Source: Portunus trituberculatus
Lineage: Eukaryota; Arthropoda; Malacostraca; Decapoda; Portunidae
Reading direction: 5' to 3'
Length of the DNA: 64,000 nt
Assembly (NCBI RefSeq): GCF_017591435.1
Contig: NC_059279.1
Location: 312,501 to 376,500, forward strand
Every line of letters begins with the position of its first letter. Position 1 is the first letter of the stretch. Positions 10,136 through 20,325 of the stretch are shown in pieces. A model generated the notes under the pieces. The model made no database searches. It was not told where the DNA came from and worked only from the letters and a program-made list of their open reading frames with translations. Both the position numbers and the translations under genes were made by a program.

Positions 10136-13100
10136 TAAAGATGCTCCACATGGAAAGTTGTTTGCTGAATATATATTATGTTAAAATTACAATTCAAACT
10201 TTAGAATAAAAATAAAATTCAGCTCTAGCTTTTCAGGTGGTACTAAGAATTAATAAAATAGACATTAGTTAAATCACAGGACACATTAAAGAGATCATCA
10301 AGCAGATTAAGTACACATAAAAAAAGACATGAACAAGTATTATTGCTTTATGAAATTAGGTAACCAGGTGAGCAGCATGTAATAATGTTGCATCTACATA
10401 TGTATATACCAGGTCGATGGTCTAATGAAATGTGGTTCGGATAAATGCCAACACTCACACTCAATGACAAAAAATAGGGTTATAATTTAAGAAAAATGTT
10501 AAGTATAAAAGATGTGTAGAATAAATTATGTGGGCAAATAAGTTGTATAGAGATGCATAAAAGTTAAAATTTTATGAAGAGAAGAAAAGGAAAGGCTAAG
10601 TAGAGAATATTTAAGATAAGTAATGTCACGTCATAATTGTGAAAAGAAATATAATGTATATTGAAATAAGAGGGTCAGATGTTAGTTGCTATTTTAAGAC
10701 ACGAAGATTCCTTGACTCTCACTCGCATTAATTATTCCAAACACTGAATTATTTTCTTTGCTGAGGCCAAAATTACATGTGTGCAGAATGATTGGCACCC
10801 TCTTGCTCTTCCTCAGAAAATATTATATAGATCAGTTGAATTTCAATTAAACATATAATTTGGCAAACATAGATTTGATGAATATATGAATTGATGAACA
10901 TATAAAGCTTCAGGTAGTAGAAACTTTTACTTTGATACATTTGGCTACATTCCAAGAGGTTATTGTTTGAATCCTGGTCACAAATGGGAATATACTGGAC
11001 TGACAGCCTAGAAATGAATACTGGTGAGCTATGACTGGGAATGTAAAGAATAGAACACATTTAAGAGAGAGGTTTCAATACATTTTTCCCATTCTTTTGG
11101 CTAACTCTTGAACCTGCTCGGGGACTGGGATCTAAGCGGGCCTTTTTGTTTTAATAATTTTTGGTGCTATTGGTCAGATTTCCACTTACATAAAAAGAAA
11201 AAGAAAAACTTATTCACATAGTGTGGCCCAATAAGGATGGCACTACCTGACTTATGCTAACAATCTTGAGTGATCACAGCACAACTTTACATTTATAACA
11301 CCTGAGTCAACTAGATGAGATGTGTTTGCAAGTAAATTTATTGCCTTTTTCTCTAGAATACAATAATGTTATGCAATCAAATGAGTGGGTATGTGAAGGC
11401 AGCTGTTGATTTTGTTTACTATTACTTGCAGCTTATGCGCCACGTGTCGGCATCCCGACCTGCTCTGCGTCACCTCAGCACTGAGGCTTCCCCTGCTGCC
11501 GCTGCTGGAGTGCAGAGTGGTGGTGGTGGTGTTTGTTTTGGTGAGTGGTCAGTGATTTGTGTTGTATGATGTTGTTCACTTGCTCTTTCAATTCTGTTTA
11601 GGAACCCATTTTTAGAAGGAAATATGTTGTAAAATTTTGATATGATGAAGTAATTGTATGGAAGATCAGGTTGTTTTAAGTCTAAAATCTTGCTGTCTGA
11701 TGGTCATTAAAGAGAGGACATGTTAGTGAACCCAGATAATGTTATAAGTTTAATCATGCAGTTAAAATATATCTTCTGCTAAGTTTTTAATACAATATAT
11801 ACTGTATTTGAAATGACTGTATCTATTTTCATCTGGCTTGTGTCACTTGGGCAGACTTCACACAAGAGCAGAAGGAAATCCAGCAACTGGCTCGCAAGTT
11901 TGCCCGTGAAGTGGTTCTACCCAAGGCTGCCGAACATGACAAGACAATGGAGTACCCCTGGGAGATCATCAAGACAGTCAGTACCTATTGAAACATTGAT
12001 TTACCACCACTAATGTTTACTTTGCATTGATATATTTAGTTTTCTTTACTATTTCCTCTACTGTTTTGTGTTTAGTATTTTCTTAGAGTTCCAAATATTT
12101 TCTTTTGATAAGATTGTTGGTGAAGTTTTCCTGAAGTGAATTTACCCTGATAGTGAATCAAGTGAGATAAGATTGTTATATGTTATCATGTTATAAATTA
12201 GTTCAGCAAAAATTTGCTTGTGGAATGTAGACATTACTTCTTACTGTTGTTATCTTTCTAACATTGTTTTTATTGGATTTAGTTTGGTATATCTAATGAT
12301 CTGTTACTGATTATAGTTGGTACAGTTTGCCTGTGTTCATAAATATTACTTATTAATTCATCCCAGTCTGCAAGAAGTTTTGGCTTATCAGACTGTGCCT
12401 TATTAAAATCTGTCTTTAAATTTTATAAGTTTTGTGTGTTGTTATGGCAATAAATTTACTTAGCAATTACCCCTTCCTGGCAGCAGGGCAGATGAGTAAA
12501 CTACCAAATGAAAAATCGTCTTTATATAGACGCTACCAACTTTTATCCATTTGTCTAAGTATACCTAGTTTCCCTGCAAATGCTTACTCCTGATTGACAT
12601 CTATGTATAGACTCTGCCGCAAAACAGAACAAACAATTGAATCTATATATATACTCTGCCACAAAACTGAACAAACAATTGAATCTCTATGTAAGTGTTG
12701 TTTGTGTTTCATTGGTGGTAATATATGTCAATATGTTTGTTTGAATGTTTTATTTACTCACATCCAGGACTTGTGACTTGGATGTATGTAATTTACTTCC
12801 AGTTTTCTTTGTATTTTTTCACATACGTACTTGATTTGTACTATTCATTTTTAGGCAATGTTGCTGGCGTGTGGTACAGTTCTTTCTCTTAGACATGATA
12901 GGCTGATTATAAAAAAAAAGTAAATAATGCAAAAATTTCCAGTATATATTAGTTTCAATGCGTAGCACGTCTACCATCAAGAAAGCACAGGCGGTGACCG
13001 GCCTTGATAGGTCATTTTGATCAGTATTTGGGTAGTTAAGATGCCAAATAATTATTTATTTTATGAATTTTATTATTTGTAAGGAATCGTCTATATATAG

Positions 13101-16100
13101 ACGACACTACAACTTAGTGCAGTAAAATAAGAACAAGCATCTATATATAGATGATCCGACAAAAAAGTCCCGTTTTCGAAACGTCTATATATAGATCCTC
13201 TGCTGGGAAGGGGTTAAAAAGAAATGCTAACTAACAGTGGAAGATTAAATGCTATTTGAAAAGACCGGTGGGGCCATGACTGAAATATACTGAAGTATCT
13301 CCTTTGTTCCAGGGTTGGGAGCTGGGACTCATGAACCCACACATTCCGGGTGAGTTTGGCGGAATGGGTTTGGGCACCTTTGAAGGCTGCGTCATCACTG
13401 AGGAGATTGCCTATGCCTGCACCGGAATCCAGACGGCAATGGAGGCAAACAATCTTGGGGTAAGATAACGGTTTGACAGGTTATCATCACCATCATCATT
13501 ATTTTGTTGAGTAATCTCTCTCTCTTGCTTCAGGGCAGCTTGTATGGATGTTCACATCTTATAGGGAGTAGGTTTGCTTCTGGCTGACCTTCCCCAAGTT
13601 AGGCTGGTGACCAAGGCATGTGTGGAATATTATATTGCACTTAATTTCTCAGTCTTACTATGAGACCCTATTAATTGAGTAGATTTGGCTTACAAAAATT
13701 ATACTGATGAGACTTATATTTTTCCTGTATGCATTATAAAGCTATATGTTTTGAAGGACTCCATAGCAAGTAATTTCAAAACTTGGGAAAATTTTGGTTT
13801 CATGACATTTTCTTTAATCATTCAATGCAGCTTGGAAAGTTTGATCAAATATTTTGATACTTTAATTGCACGTCTGTTTGAGATGAATGAGGGGAAAGGC
13901 CAAATCATTAGAATAATTACTGTACACCTATTTTACTTTGATGGCTGGATGAGATACCAAGTGCCTTCCTTGTCTCCCTCACAGCAAATGCCGGTGATCA
14001 TTGCTGGTAACGAGCAGCAGAAGGCGAAGTACCTCGGCCGCATGACGGAGGAACCCCTCATGTGTGTAAGTGTTGTGTTGTTTGGAGGCTGTTGTTGTCT
14101 CTGCCTCAAGAAGTGAAATGTAATTCCCTGACTTTGGCACCAAGAAGTGGAAGGGGATTGTGTGCCAAATTTAGCTGGGGCAGACATAACATAAAGGTTC
14201 TGATCTATAAACAATGATATCTTGCTTATTTTTGGATAGGAACCTGCTGTTCGTTTTAGATTACATTAGTTAGTAATAAAATAATAACAAAATTTTTTTG
14301 ATTGTAAAGAGTGATGTGCCAAAATGGTATTTTAAATTTTCATAAAATGCAATTTGCTTTTATGTTTTATTTGATGAGCATTTTTGTTCTTCTTTGTTTA
14401 TGTATCGTATGAATTCCTTCGTGCGACTTGTGCTTGTAACATTTACATGAGTTGAGAACCTGATGGTGGTGTGTGTTGGTGCAGGGCTATGGTGTGACAG
14501 AGCCTGGGGCAGGCTCAGATGTGGCGGGCATCAAGACCAGGGCCGAGAAGAAGGAAATGAGTATGTCCTCAATGGCCAGAAGATGTGGATCACCAACGGT
14601 GCTGTGGCCAACTGGTACTTTGTCCTGGCACGCACCAGGTTAGTCACAGGGGATGTGTTTGACCTGAACAATGTTCCCAAGGCTAGATAGAGGAAACCTT
14701 GCTTTGAATGCACCCGCTTTACACATAGACAGCTTTCTATGTGATATCTTTAAATAATGTTAGGTGATTATGAACATTTTGTGGAAGATGGTATGATAAT
14801 ACAAAAATTTTAGAGTTGAGATGTGTGGAGACGTATCCTTTGTGTTGCAGGAGGTATATCAAATGATGTTTATGCATCTTGTTTCTCCAAAATTCAAGAG
14901 AATAGTATAATCACTGTTATGTTTCTCTTGCTTCTTGGATGACAATGTATTTTTAAAACCTTATAATTAGAGAAGTTGGTAATTGCTTAAGAGATTCCCT
15001 TCAGTTATGTTTTTCTTGTGCAGTAGTAACAAGTCCTTGCTAACTGGCATACTAGAAACTAGAAACCTGTTATATTAGGCACATCACATTACAGTAAGAA
15101 AGTATTTTGGAAATTAACAAAACAGAAATCACATAGCTAAGAATACATTTTTATTCTACAATTACAAACAATATTAGAATTTTTGGAATATTTGAATGCC
15201 TGGATTTAATTCTTTCAGTTCAGATCCCAAGACGCCTGCCTCCAAGGCCTTCACAGGGTTCATTGTTGATGCAGACTCTCCCGGCCTGACCAAGGGACGC
15301 AAGGAACTCAACATGGGCCAGCGCTGCTCCAACACTGCCGGCTTCTCCATGTCCGACGTGGTGGTGCCCAAGGAAAATGTTCTCATTGGTAATGCAGAAT
15401 GAAGTGATGGACGCTTGTAGCTTGCTGTGATGTTTGCTGTATTCAGTGAACCCCTTGTATGTGTGTTAAATATCATCCGTGTCTCAGTTTTTGTACAGAG
15501 TTGTCTTAGCAGAGCATCATCTAGGTATATTAGCAGGTTCAAAATAAGAATGGTATTAAGACTGCATGGTGAACAAGGAATATATGGAGTCATTCCCCTT
15601 TACATATATGTTGGACACAGCCACACATTTCTGTTGAGTATTACTGAATTAGAGTGAGGCAGAAGTACAGCATCAGGGTAGTGTGGCTTTGTACCATTGT
15701 TACCACCATACCATGCTGAGAAATTACCCACTGGCACTCTGTTCTTGTAATATCTTAACTTTTTTCTAATTTCATGGATGTTGTACAGGTGAGGGTGCTG
15801 GTTTCAAAATTGCCATGGGTGCCTTTGACCGCACACGTCCCCCAGTGGCTGCAGGGGCTGTGGGTCTGAGCCAGCGGGCCCTGGATGAAGCCACAAAGTA
15901 TGCTCTAGAAAGGAAGACATTTGGCACTGAAATTGTGAACCACCAGGTAATATATTGCACTAACAACTGTAATCTTCATGAATTCATTGTGTATTGCAGT
16001 CATATCTGATTTTTCATCTTATTATCTTACTTATTTTCCATCCACAGTCAGTCACATACCTTTCAGCTGTAAGAATTATGTAACCTTCCAGATCTCATCA

Positions 16101-17392
16101 GTTTTCCTTGTTCTGTTTGTATATTTCTTAACTGGAAACATGAAAACTGCTTGACATGCAATCTTACTAAATTCATCCTTGAATTCAGTCATTTTCTGTT
16201 CAGATATAAAAATTGTGTATCCCTCTAAATGCCATGGTAATTTGCCCTTGTTTTGTTGATTTATTCCATGACTTGAGCCTTGAAAAGTGGTGTTTTGTCA
16301 TGGTTTGCAGGCTGTGTCCTTCATACTTGCTGAGATGGCGATGGAGACAGAGTTGGGTCGCCTGGCTTGGATGCGATCTGCCTGGGAGGTGGACCAGGGC
16401 CGCCGTAACACTTACTATGCCTCCATTGCCAAGGGTTTTGCTGGGGATGCTGCCAACAGAGCTGCTTCTAATGCTGTCCAGGTGAGTTTTTTTTTTTTTT
16501 TTCACCATGTGTGCTTTTCACAGGAATTTATGGGCTAAAGGGAATACTTTTTTGGGTACCACCTATCTCAAAGCCCACCTGCTAGGAAACGGTTGCCTTG
16601 AGTGAGGAAGCCAAACCTACACTCAGACTTGTAGACAGGATTTGAACCCATGCGCTTGGAGACCCTTTGGACCCCAAAGCACGCATGGTTCCACTGTACC
16701 ACGGCAGGCCCCTTCACTAGTGTATTTTATTTATATCTTTTCCATGTAAGAGGGGAAATCTGGACAATGGCAACAGAAATTATTAAGCAAAAAGGCTCAC
16801 TGAGATGCCAGTCACTGAGCAGATCCAAGATAGTTAGCTAAAAGAATGGGGTAAAATATGTCCTTAAATGAGTTCAGGTCATAGGAAGATGGAAATACAG
16901 AAGCAGGTAGGCAATTCCTGAGTATGTTTATATAAATTTTGTTATGAAGTCAAAGTGAAGTCAAAGAATCATTAACTCAATGACCTATGAACATAAAAAG
17001 TGAAGAGACTATGTAAGCTGACTAACACTGTGAGGGAAGGTAATGGTATTTGATAAAATGATGACGAGGGGAAAATCTGGAGTTCATTAGCTTTTTGAGG
17101 TGTTGACTACTATCCCTGAGTCACACAGGTGTTGTGGAGGCGGTTAGATAAAGTGATAATGATAATGGTATGAGTAAGGTCCTTATTTGGGTTTAGCAGC
17201 AGTTTGATGTTTTTACTAACTCCCATGACTCGCACACAGGTGTTTGGAGGTAATGGCTTCAACACAGAGTATCCCGTTGAGAAGCTGATGCGCGATGCCA
17301 AGATTTACCAGATCTATGAAGGAACAGCCCAGATCCAGCGCCTCATCATTGCCCGCGAACACCTGGCCCGCTGCAAGATGGGTCTGGTCTAA
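8436..17392 (+). CDS. ACADM: Medium-chain acyl-CoA dehydrogenase, mitochondrial (ten coding exons)
   Basis: FAD enzyme that makes the 2,3-trans double bond in medium-chain acyl-CoAs, the first step of mitochondrial beta-oxidation, passing electrons to ETF. Coding exons: 8436-8453, 11432-11540, 11855-11976, 13313-13459, 13985-14065, 14485-14638, 15219-15388, 15789-15946, 16311-16481, 17240-17392; all introns are GT..AG. With one missing base in exon 6 the product is 427 aa (human 421). Residues 1 to ~22 form an Arg-rich presequence with no acidic residue before 24. The N-terminal helical domain follows from about 43 (FTQEQKEIQQLARKFARE). The family signature GVTEPGAGSDVAG is at 162-174 and the second signature is in exon 10. 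The catalytic base is Glu404 in IYEGTAQIQR, matching mature Glu376 of human MCAD. Residue-by-residue similarity to ACADM is much closer than to SCAD or VLCAD. AATAAA follows at 17729-17734. The 3' half of the gene is repeated downstream. Confidence 0.95.
9452..9658. mobile_element. TTAA-flanked MITE (piggyBac-like), copy 1
   Basis: TTAA at both ends, with ends ctccttgattactg and, inverted, ccccttcaatactgg. The body shares tcatattcattctgcttact and ttaaaatagtgaagacc with the copies at 38807, 54797, 60736 and 60929. No coding capacity. Confidence 0.72.
10048..10130. repeat. (TC)n microsatellite in intron 1
   Basis: About 41 CT units. Confidence 0.97.
11061..11215 (+). mobile_element. LINE 3'-end fragment
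   Basis: Shares tcccattcttttggctaact, a gggactgg word, gggcctttttgtttaa-like sequence and a gatttccacttacataaaaa end with the minus-strand copies near 16740, 53915 and 61250. Only the tail of the element is present, truncated at its 5' side. Confidence 0.6.
11432..11540 (+). CDS. ACADM: ACADM exon 2
   Basis: Acceptor attacttgcag, donor G|gtgagt, ends in phase 1. Encodes the rest of the presequence (RHLSTEAS marks the likely processing region) and an Ala/Gly linker, AAAAGVQSGGGG, the glycines from a GGT run. Confidence 0.9.
11855..11976 (+). CDS. ACADM: ACADM exon 3
   Basis: Encodes FTQEQKEIQQLARKFARE through EYPWEIIKT, the first helices of the N-terminal alpha domain. The donor aca|gtcagt is weaker than the others; it ends in phase 0. 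Confidence 0.95.
11977..13312 (+). other. ACADM intron 3 (1336 bp)
   Basis: More than half of it is the piggyBac-like element at 12467-13217; the rest is AT-rich unique sequence. Confidence 0.85.
12467..13217. mobile_element. Non-autonomous piggyBac-like element (~750 bp)
   Basis: The ends are inverted: ccccttcctggcagcaggg on the left and, read on the minus strand, ccccttcccagcagagg on the right. TTAA flanks the right end and a mutated TTAC the left. Four copies of a ~16 bp palindrome, cgtctatatatagacg or a variant, lie near the ends (12517-12532, 13088-13103, 13138-13153, 13182-13196). Inside, a ~45 bp segment (gccgcaaaacagaacaaaca) is directly repeated at ~12607-12695. No transposase frame. 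Confidence 0.7.
13313..13459 (+). CDS. ACADM: ACADM exon 4
   Basis: 49 codons, phase 0 at both ends: GWELGLMNPHIPGEFGG through QTAMEANNLG. Covers part of the alpha domain and the start of the acyl-CoA binding region. Confidence 0.96.
13985..14065 (+). CDS. ACADM: ACADM exon 5
   Basis: 27 codons, phase 0 at both ends: QMPVIIAGNEQQKAKYLG then RMTEEPLMC. Almost identical to mammalian MCAD over this stretch. Confidence 0.96.
14485..14638 (+). CDS. ACADM: ACADM exon 6, with a one-base gap
   Basis: Encodes GYGVTEPGAGSDVAG (first family signature, FAD/substrate region) and then NEYVLNGQKMWITNGAVANW. The two parts are in different frames. The exon is 154 nt, while the phases of the neighbours require 155; one base is missing in the Lys-Lys-Gly codons near 14551-14556. 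This is either a sequence error or an inactivating mutation. Confidence 0.92.
15219..15388 (+). CDS. ACADM: ACADM exon 7
   Basis: Encodes SDPKTPASKAFTGFIVDAD, then GRKELNMGQRCSNTAGF and VPKENVLIG: the beta domain, including the FAD/ETF-side strand region. Acceptor ttctttcag, donor G|gtaatg, in phase 2 and out phase 1. Confidence 0.96.
15789..15946 (+). CDS. ACADM: ACADM exon 8
   Basis: Encodes EGAGFKIAMGAFDRTRPP, then AAGAVGLSQRALDEATKYAL and ERKTFGTEIVNHQ, the start of the C-terminal helical domain. The donor cag|gtaata ends in phase 0. Confidence 0.96.
16311..16481 (+). CDS. ACADM: ACADM exon 9
   Basis: 57 codons, phase 0 at both ends: AVSFILAEMAMETELGRLAW, then WEVDQGRRNTYYASIAKGF and NAVQ. 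The Glu after AEMAM (residue 332) stands where human MCAD has Lys329. The donor cag|gtgagt is followed at once by the T-run of a SINE tail. Confidence 0.96.
16487..16722 (-). mobile_element. tRNA-derived SINE in intron 9
   Basis: On the minus strand a tRNA-like head has box A TGGTACAGTGG (16691-16701) and box B GTTCAAATC (16639-16647), both perfect matches to the Pol III consensus. A ~130 bp body follows and a poly(A) tail, seen as the T-run at 16487-16502. The insertion lies only a few bases downstream of the exon 9 donor. Related copies: 19873-20116 (by duplication) and 61854-62050. Confidence 0.82.
16740..16930 (-). mobile_element. LINE 3'-end fragment in intron 9
   Basis: On the minus strand it reads LPASVFPSSYDLNSFK, resembling the C-terminal end of a non-LTR reverse transcriptase frame, then a 3'UTR with gggcctttttgtttaa-like words and an ATAAATAAAA tail. 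Heavily 5'-truncated. Confidence 0.6.
17240..17392 (+). CDS. ACADM: ACADM exon 10, stop codon
   Basis: Encodes VFGGNGFNTEYPVEKLMRD, then IYQIYEGTAQIQRLIIAREH and a short tail CKMGLV before TAA. The Glu in IYEGT is the catalytic base. The exon also holds the second acyl-CoA dehydrogenase signature. Confidence 0.97.
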   Translation: MFGGNGFNTEYPVEKLMRDAKIYQIYEGTAQIQRLIIAREHLARCKMGLV

Positions 17393-17760
17393 GGGAAGCC
17401 TTGGGTGTAGGCCAGTAAGGGTGCATAAAGGCTGGAGTCTTATGATGCCTACCAGAATGTACTATTTGTACTAAGCAATTATCAATGCAATATATCTTAG
17501 TTACTTTTAATCTCTTCTTATAATTAGCATCCCAAAGATGACCAAGAGCTGTAGTGTCTCAATGGTTCACTGACAGTACATGATAGTTATGACTGGACTA
17601 TCTAGCATTTTGTTATTACTAATTAGTATTTACTCAATTCTCAAAATTTCTTACACTTTACGGGATATTAACTGTAAATAACTAAGTATGATAGGTGTGT
17701 AAATTCAGAAAATGGTTTATATATTGATAATAAATGTGTTGAAATGAGTATGGTTCCCTC
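17393..17760 (+). other. ACADM 3'UTR, copy 1
   Basis: Starts directly after TAA. The polyadenylation signal AATAAA is at 17729-17734, followed by a GT-rich stretch, so cleavage near 17750 is likely. Confidence 0.7.
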
Positions 17761-18074
17761 ATTTACTTCCTCATGTCCAGTAATGCTGTAGGAACCATTA
17801 TGCACATCCCAGCTGCCCTCACCACACCCCCGGGTTGGCTGGCGCAGAGCAACAGACAATGGCAATGGCTTGAAAGTAATTGAAATTTGTCATCACAGTT
17901 CATATGAGTTGCCATTAGTATATCAGTGATGTTATTCCTTGCCAGTCTCCAACACTATTTTGCTGAAAAAAATCATCTTTCCACAGCTCTTCTCCCTCAT
18001 GTCACTTGAGTTAGTCCTTTTTTTTTTTTTTTATTCATATACAAGCTCTCTCAGTCATGTAACATGCTGGTAGA

Positions 18075-18163
18075 AATTATTATTATTAGTAACTATTATC
18101 ATTATTATTAGTTACTATTATTATTATTATTATTATTATACATTATTATTATTGTTATTACTA

Positions 18164-18201
<38 letters not shown>

Positions 18202-18358
18202 ATATTATATTAATTATTGTTATTGTTATTGTCATTATTATTATTATTATCATTATTTTTATTATTGTTATTATTACTATTATTATTATTATCATTATTT
18301 TCATAATAATAATTATTAGTTATTATATCATTATTACTATTATTATCATTATCTGATC
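18075..18358. repeat. (ATT)n-rich tract, copy 1
   Basis: Imperfect TTA/ATT triplets over ~280 bp, repeated in copy 2 at 21465-21745. Confidence 0.9.
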
Positions 18359-19872
18359 CACCTTGTGAAGGATTGCTAAAAGGTATAAGGATAGATTATA
18401 TGATGGTTATAGTAATAATAATAATAAATAATAATAATAATAATAATAATACAAGAGAAGTTCAGGTATGAAGGATAAAGAATATGAACATAATGATAAT
18501 AATGATAATGACAATAACATAGCTAAGAATACATTTTTATTCTACAATTACAAACAATATTAGAATTTTTGGAATATTTGAATGCCTGGATTTAATTCTT
18601 TCAGTTCAGATCCCAAGACGCCTGCCTCCAAGGCCTTCACAGGGTTCATTGTTGATGCAGACTCTCCCGGCCTGACCAAGGGACGCAAGGAACTCAACAT
18701 GGGCCAGCGCTGCTCCAACACTGCCGGCTTCTCCATGTCCGACGTGGTGGTGCCCAAGGAAAATGTTCTCATTGGTAATGCAGAATGAAGTGATGGACGC
18801 TTGTAGCTTGCTGTGATGTTTGCTGTATTCACTGAACCCCTTGTATGTGTGTTAAATATCATCCGTGTCTCAGTTTTTGTACAGAGTTGTCTTAGCAGAG
18901 CATCATCTAGGTATATTAGCAGGTTCAAAATAAGAATGGTATTAAGACTGCATGGTGAACAAGGAATATATGGAGTCATTCCCCTTTACATATATGTTGG
19001 ACACAGCCACACATTTCTGTTGAGTATTACTGAATTAGAGTGAGGCAAAGTACAGCATCAGGGTAGTGTGGCTTTGTACCATTGTTACCACCATACCATG
19101 CTGAGAAATTACCCACTGGCACTCTGTTCTTGTAATATCTTAACTTTTTTCTAATTTCATGGATGTTGTACAGGTGAGGGTGCTGGTTTCAAAATTGCCA
19201 TGGGTGCCTTTGACCGCACACGTCCCCCAGTGGCTGCAGGGGCTGTGGGTCTGAGCCAGCGGGCCCTGGATGAAGCCACAAAGTATGCTCTAGAAAGGAA
19301 GACATTTGGCACTGAAATTGTGAACCACCAGGTAATATATTGCACTAACAACTGTAATCTTCATGAATTCATTGTGTATTGCAGTCATATCTGATTTTTT
19401 CATCTTATTATCTTACTTATTTTCCATCCACAGTCAGTCACATACCTTTCAGCTGTAAGAATTATGTAACCTTCCAGATCTCATCAGTTTTCCTTGTTCT
19501 GTTTGTATATTCCTTAACTGGAAACATGAAAACTGCTTGACATGCAATCTTACTAAATTCATCCTTGAATTCAGTCATTTTCTGTTCAGATATAAAAATT
19601 GTGTATCCCTCTAAATGCCATGGTAATTTGCCCTTGTTTTGTTGATTTATTCCATGACTTGAGCCTTGAAAAGTGGTGTTTTGTCATGGTTTGCAGGCTG
19701 TGTCCTTCATACTTGCTGAGATGGCGATGGAGACAGAGTTGGGTCGCCTGGCTTGGATGCGATCTGCCTGGGAGGTGGACCAGGGCCGCCGTAACACTTA
19801 CTATGCCTCCATTGCCAAGGGTTTTGCTGGGGATGCTGCCAACAGAGCTGCTTCTAATGCTGTCCAGGTGAG

Positions 19873-20116
19873 TTTTTTTTTTTTTTTTTTTTTTTTTTCA
19901 CCATGTGTGCTTTTCACAGGAATTTATGGGCTAAAGGGAATACTTTTTTGGGTACCACCTATCTCAAAGCCCACCTGCTAGGAAACGGTTGCCTTGAGTG
20001 AGGAAGCCAAACCTACACTCAGACTTGTAGACAGGATTCGAACCCATGCGCTTGGAGACCCTTTGGACCCCAAAGCACGCATGGTTCCACTGTACCACGG
20101 CAGGCCCCTTCACTAG
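19873..20116 (-). mobile_element. tRNA-derived SINE, duplicated copy
   Basis: Same element as at 16487, carried by the duplication. Box A 20087-20097, box B GTTCGAATC at 20035-20043. The poly(A) tail is about ten bases longer than in copy 1. Confidence 0.82.
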
Positions 20117-20132
20117 TGTATTTTATTTATAT

Positions 20133-20325
20133 CTTTTCCATGTAAGAGGGGAAATCTGGACAATGGCAACAGAAATTATTAAGCAAAAAGGCTCACTGAG
20201 ATGCCAGTCACTGAGCAGATCCAAGATAGTTAGCTAAAAGAATGGGGTAAAATATGTCCTTAAATGAGTTCAGGTCATAGGAAGATGGAAATACAGAAGC
20301 AGGTAGGCAATTCCTGAGTATGTTT
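20133..20325 (-). mobile_element. LINE 3'-end fragment, duplicated copy
   Basis: Duplicate of the fragment at 16740-16930, nearly identical. Confidence 0.6.

Larger units (their letters stand above)
8454..11431 (+). other. ACADM intron 1 (2978 bp)
   Basis: Holds a T-run (8923-8943), a TTAA MITE (9452-9658), a (TC)n tract (10048-10130) and a LINE 3' fragment (11061-11215). A short TTAGG TTAGG TTAG run is near 9353-9367. No other gene seen. Confidence 0.75.
15131..18516 (+). repeat. Direct tandem duplication, copy 1 (3386 bp)
   Basis: Starts at acatagctaagaata in intron 6 and contains exons 7-10, the 3'UTR, a TTA-rich tract and the left arm of a palindrome, then runs straight into copy 2. Substitution differences from copy 2 are very few over ~3.4 kb. 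Confidence 0.95.

Noticed and set aside
15174..15593. Minus-strand 139 aa frame opposite ACADM exon 7
   Set aside because: Antisense shadow of the real exon; the same frame recurs over the duplicate.
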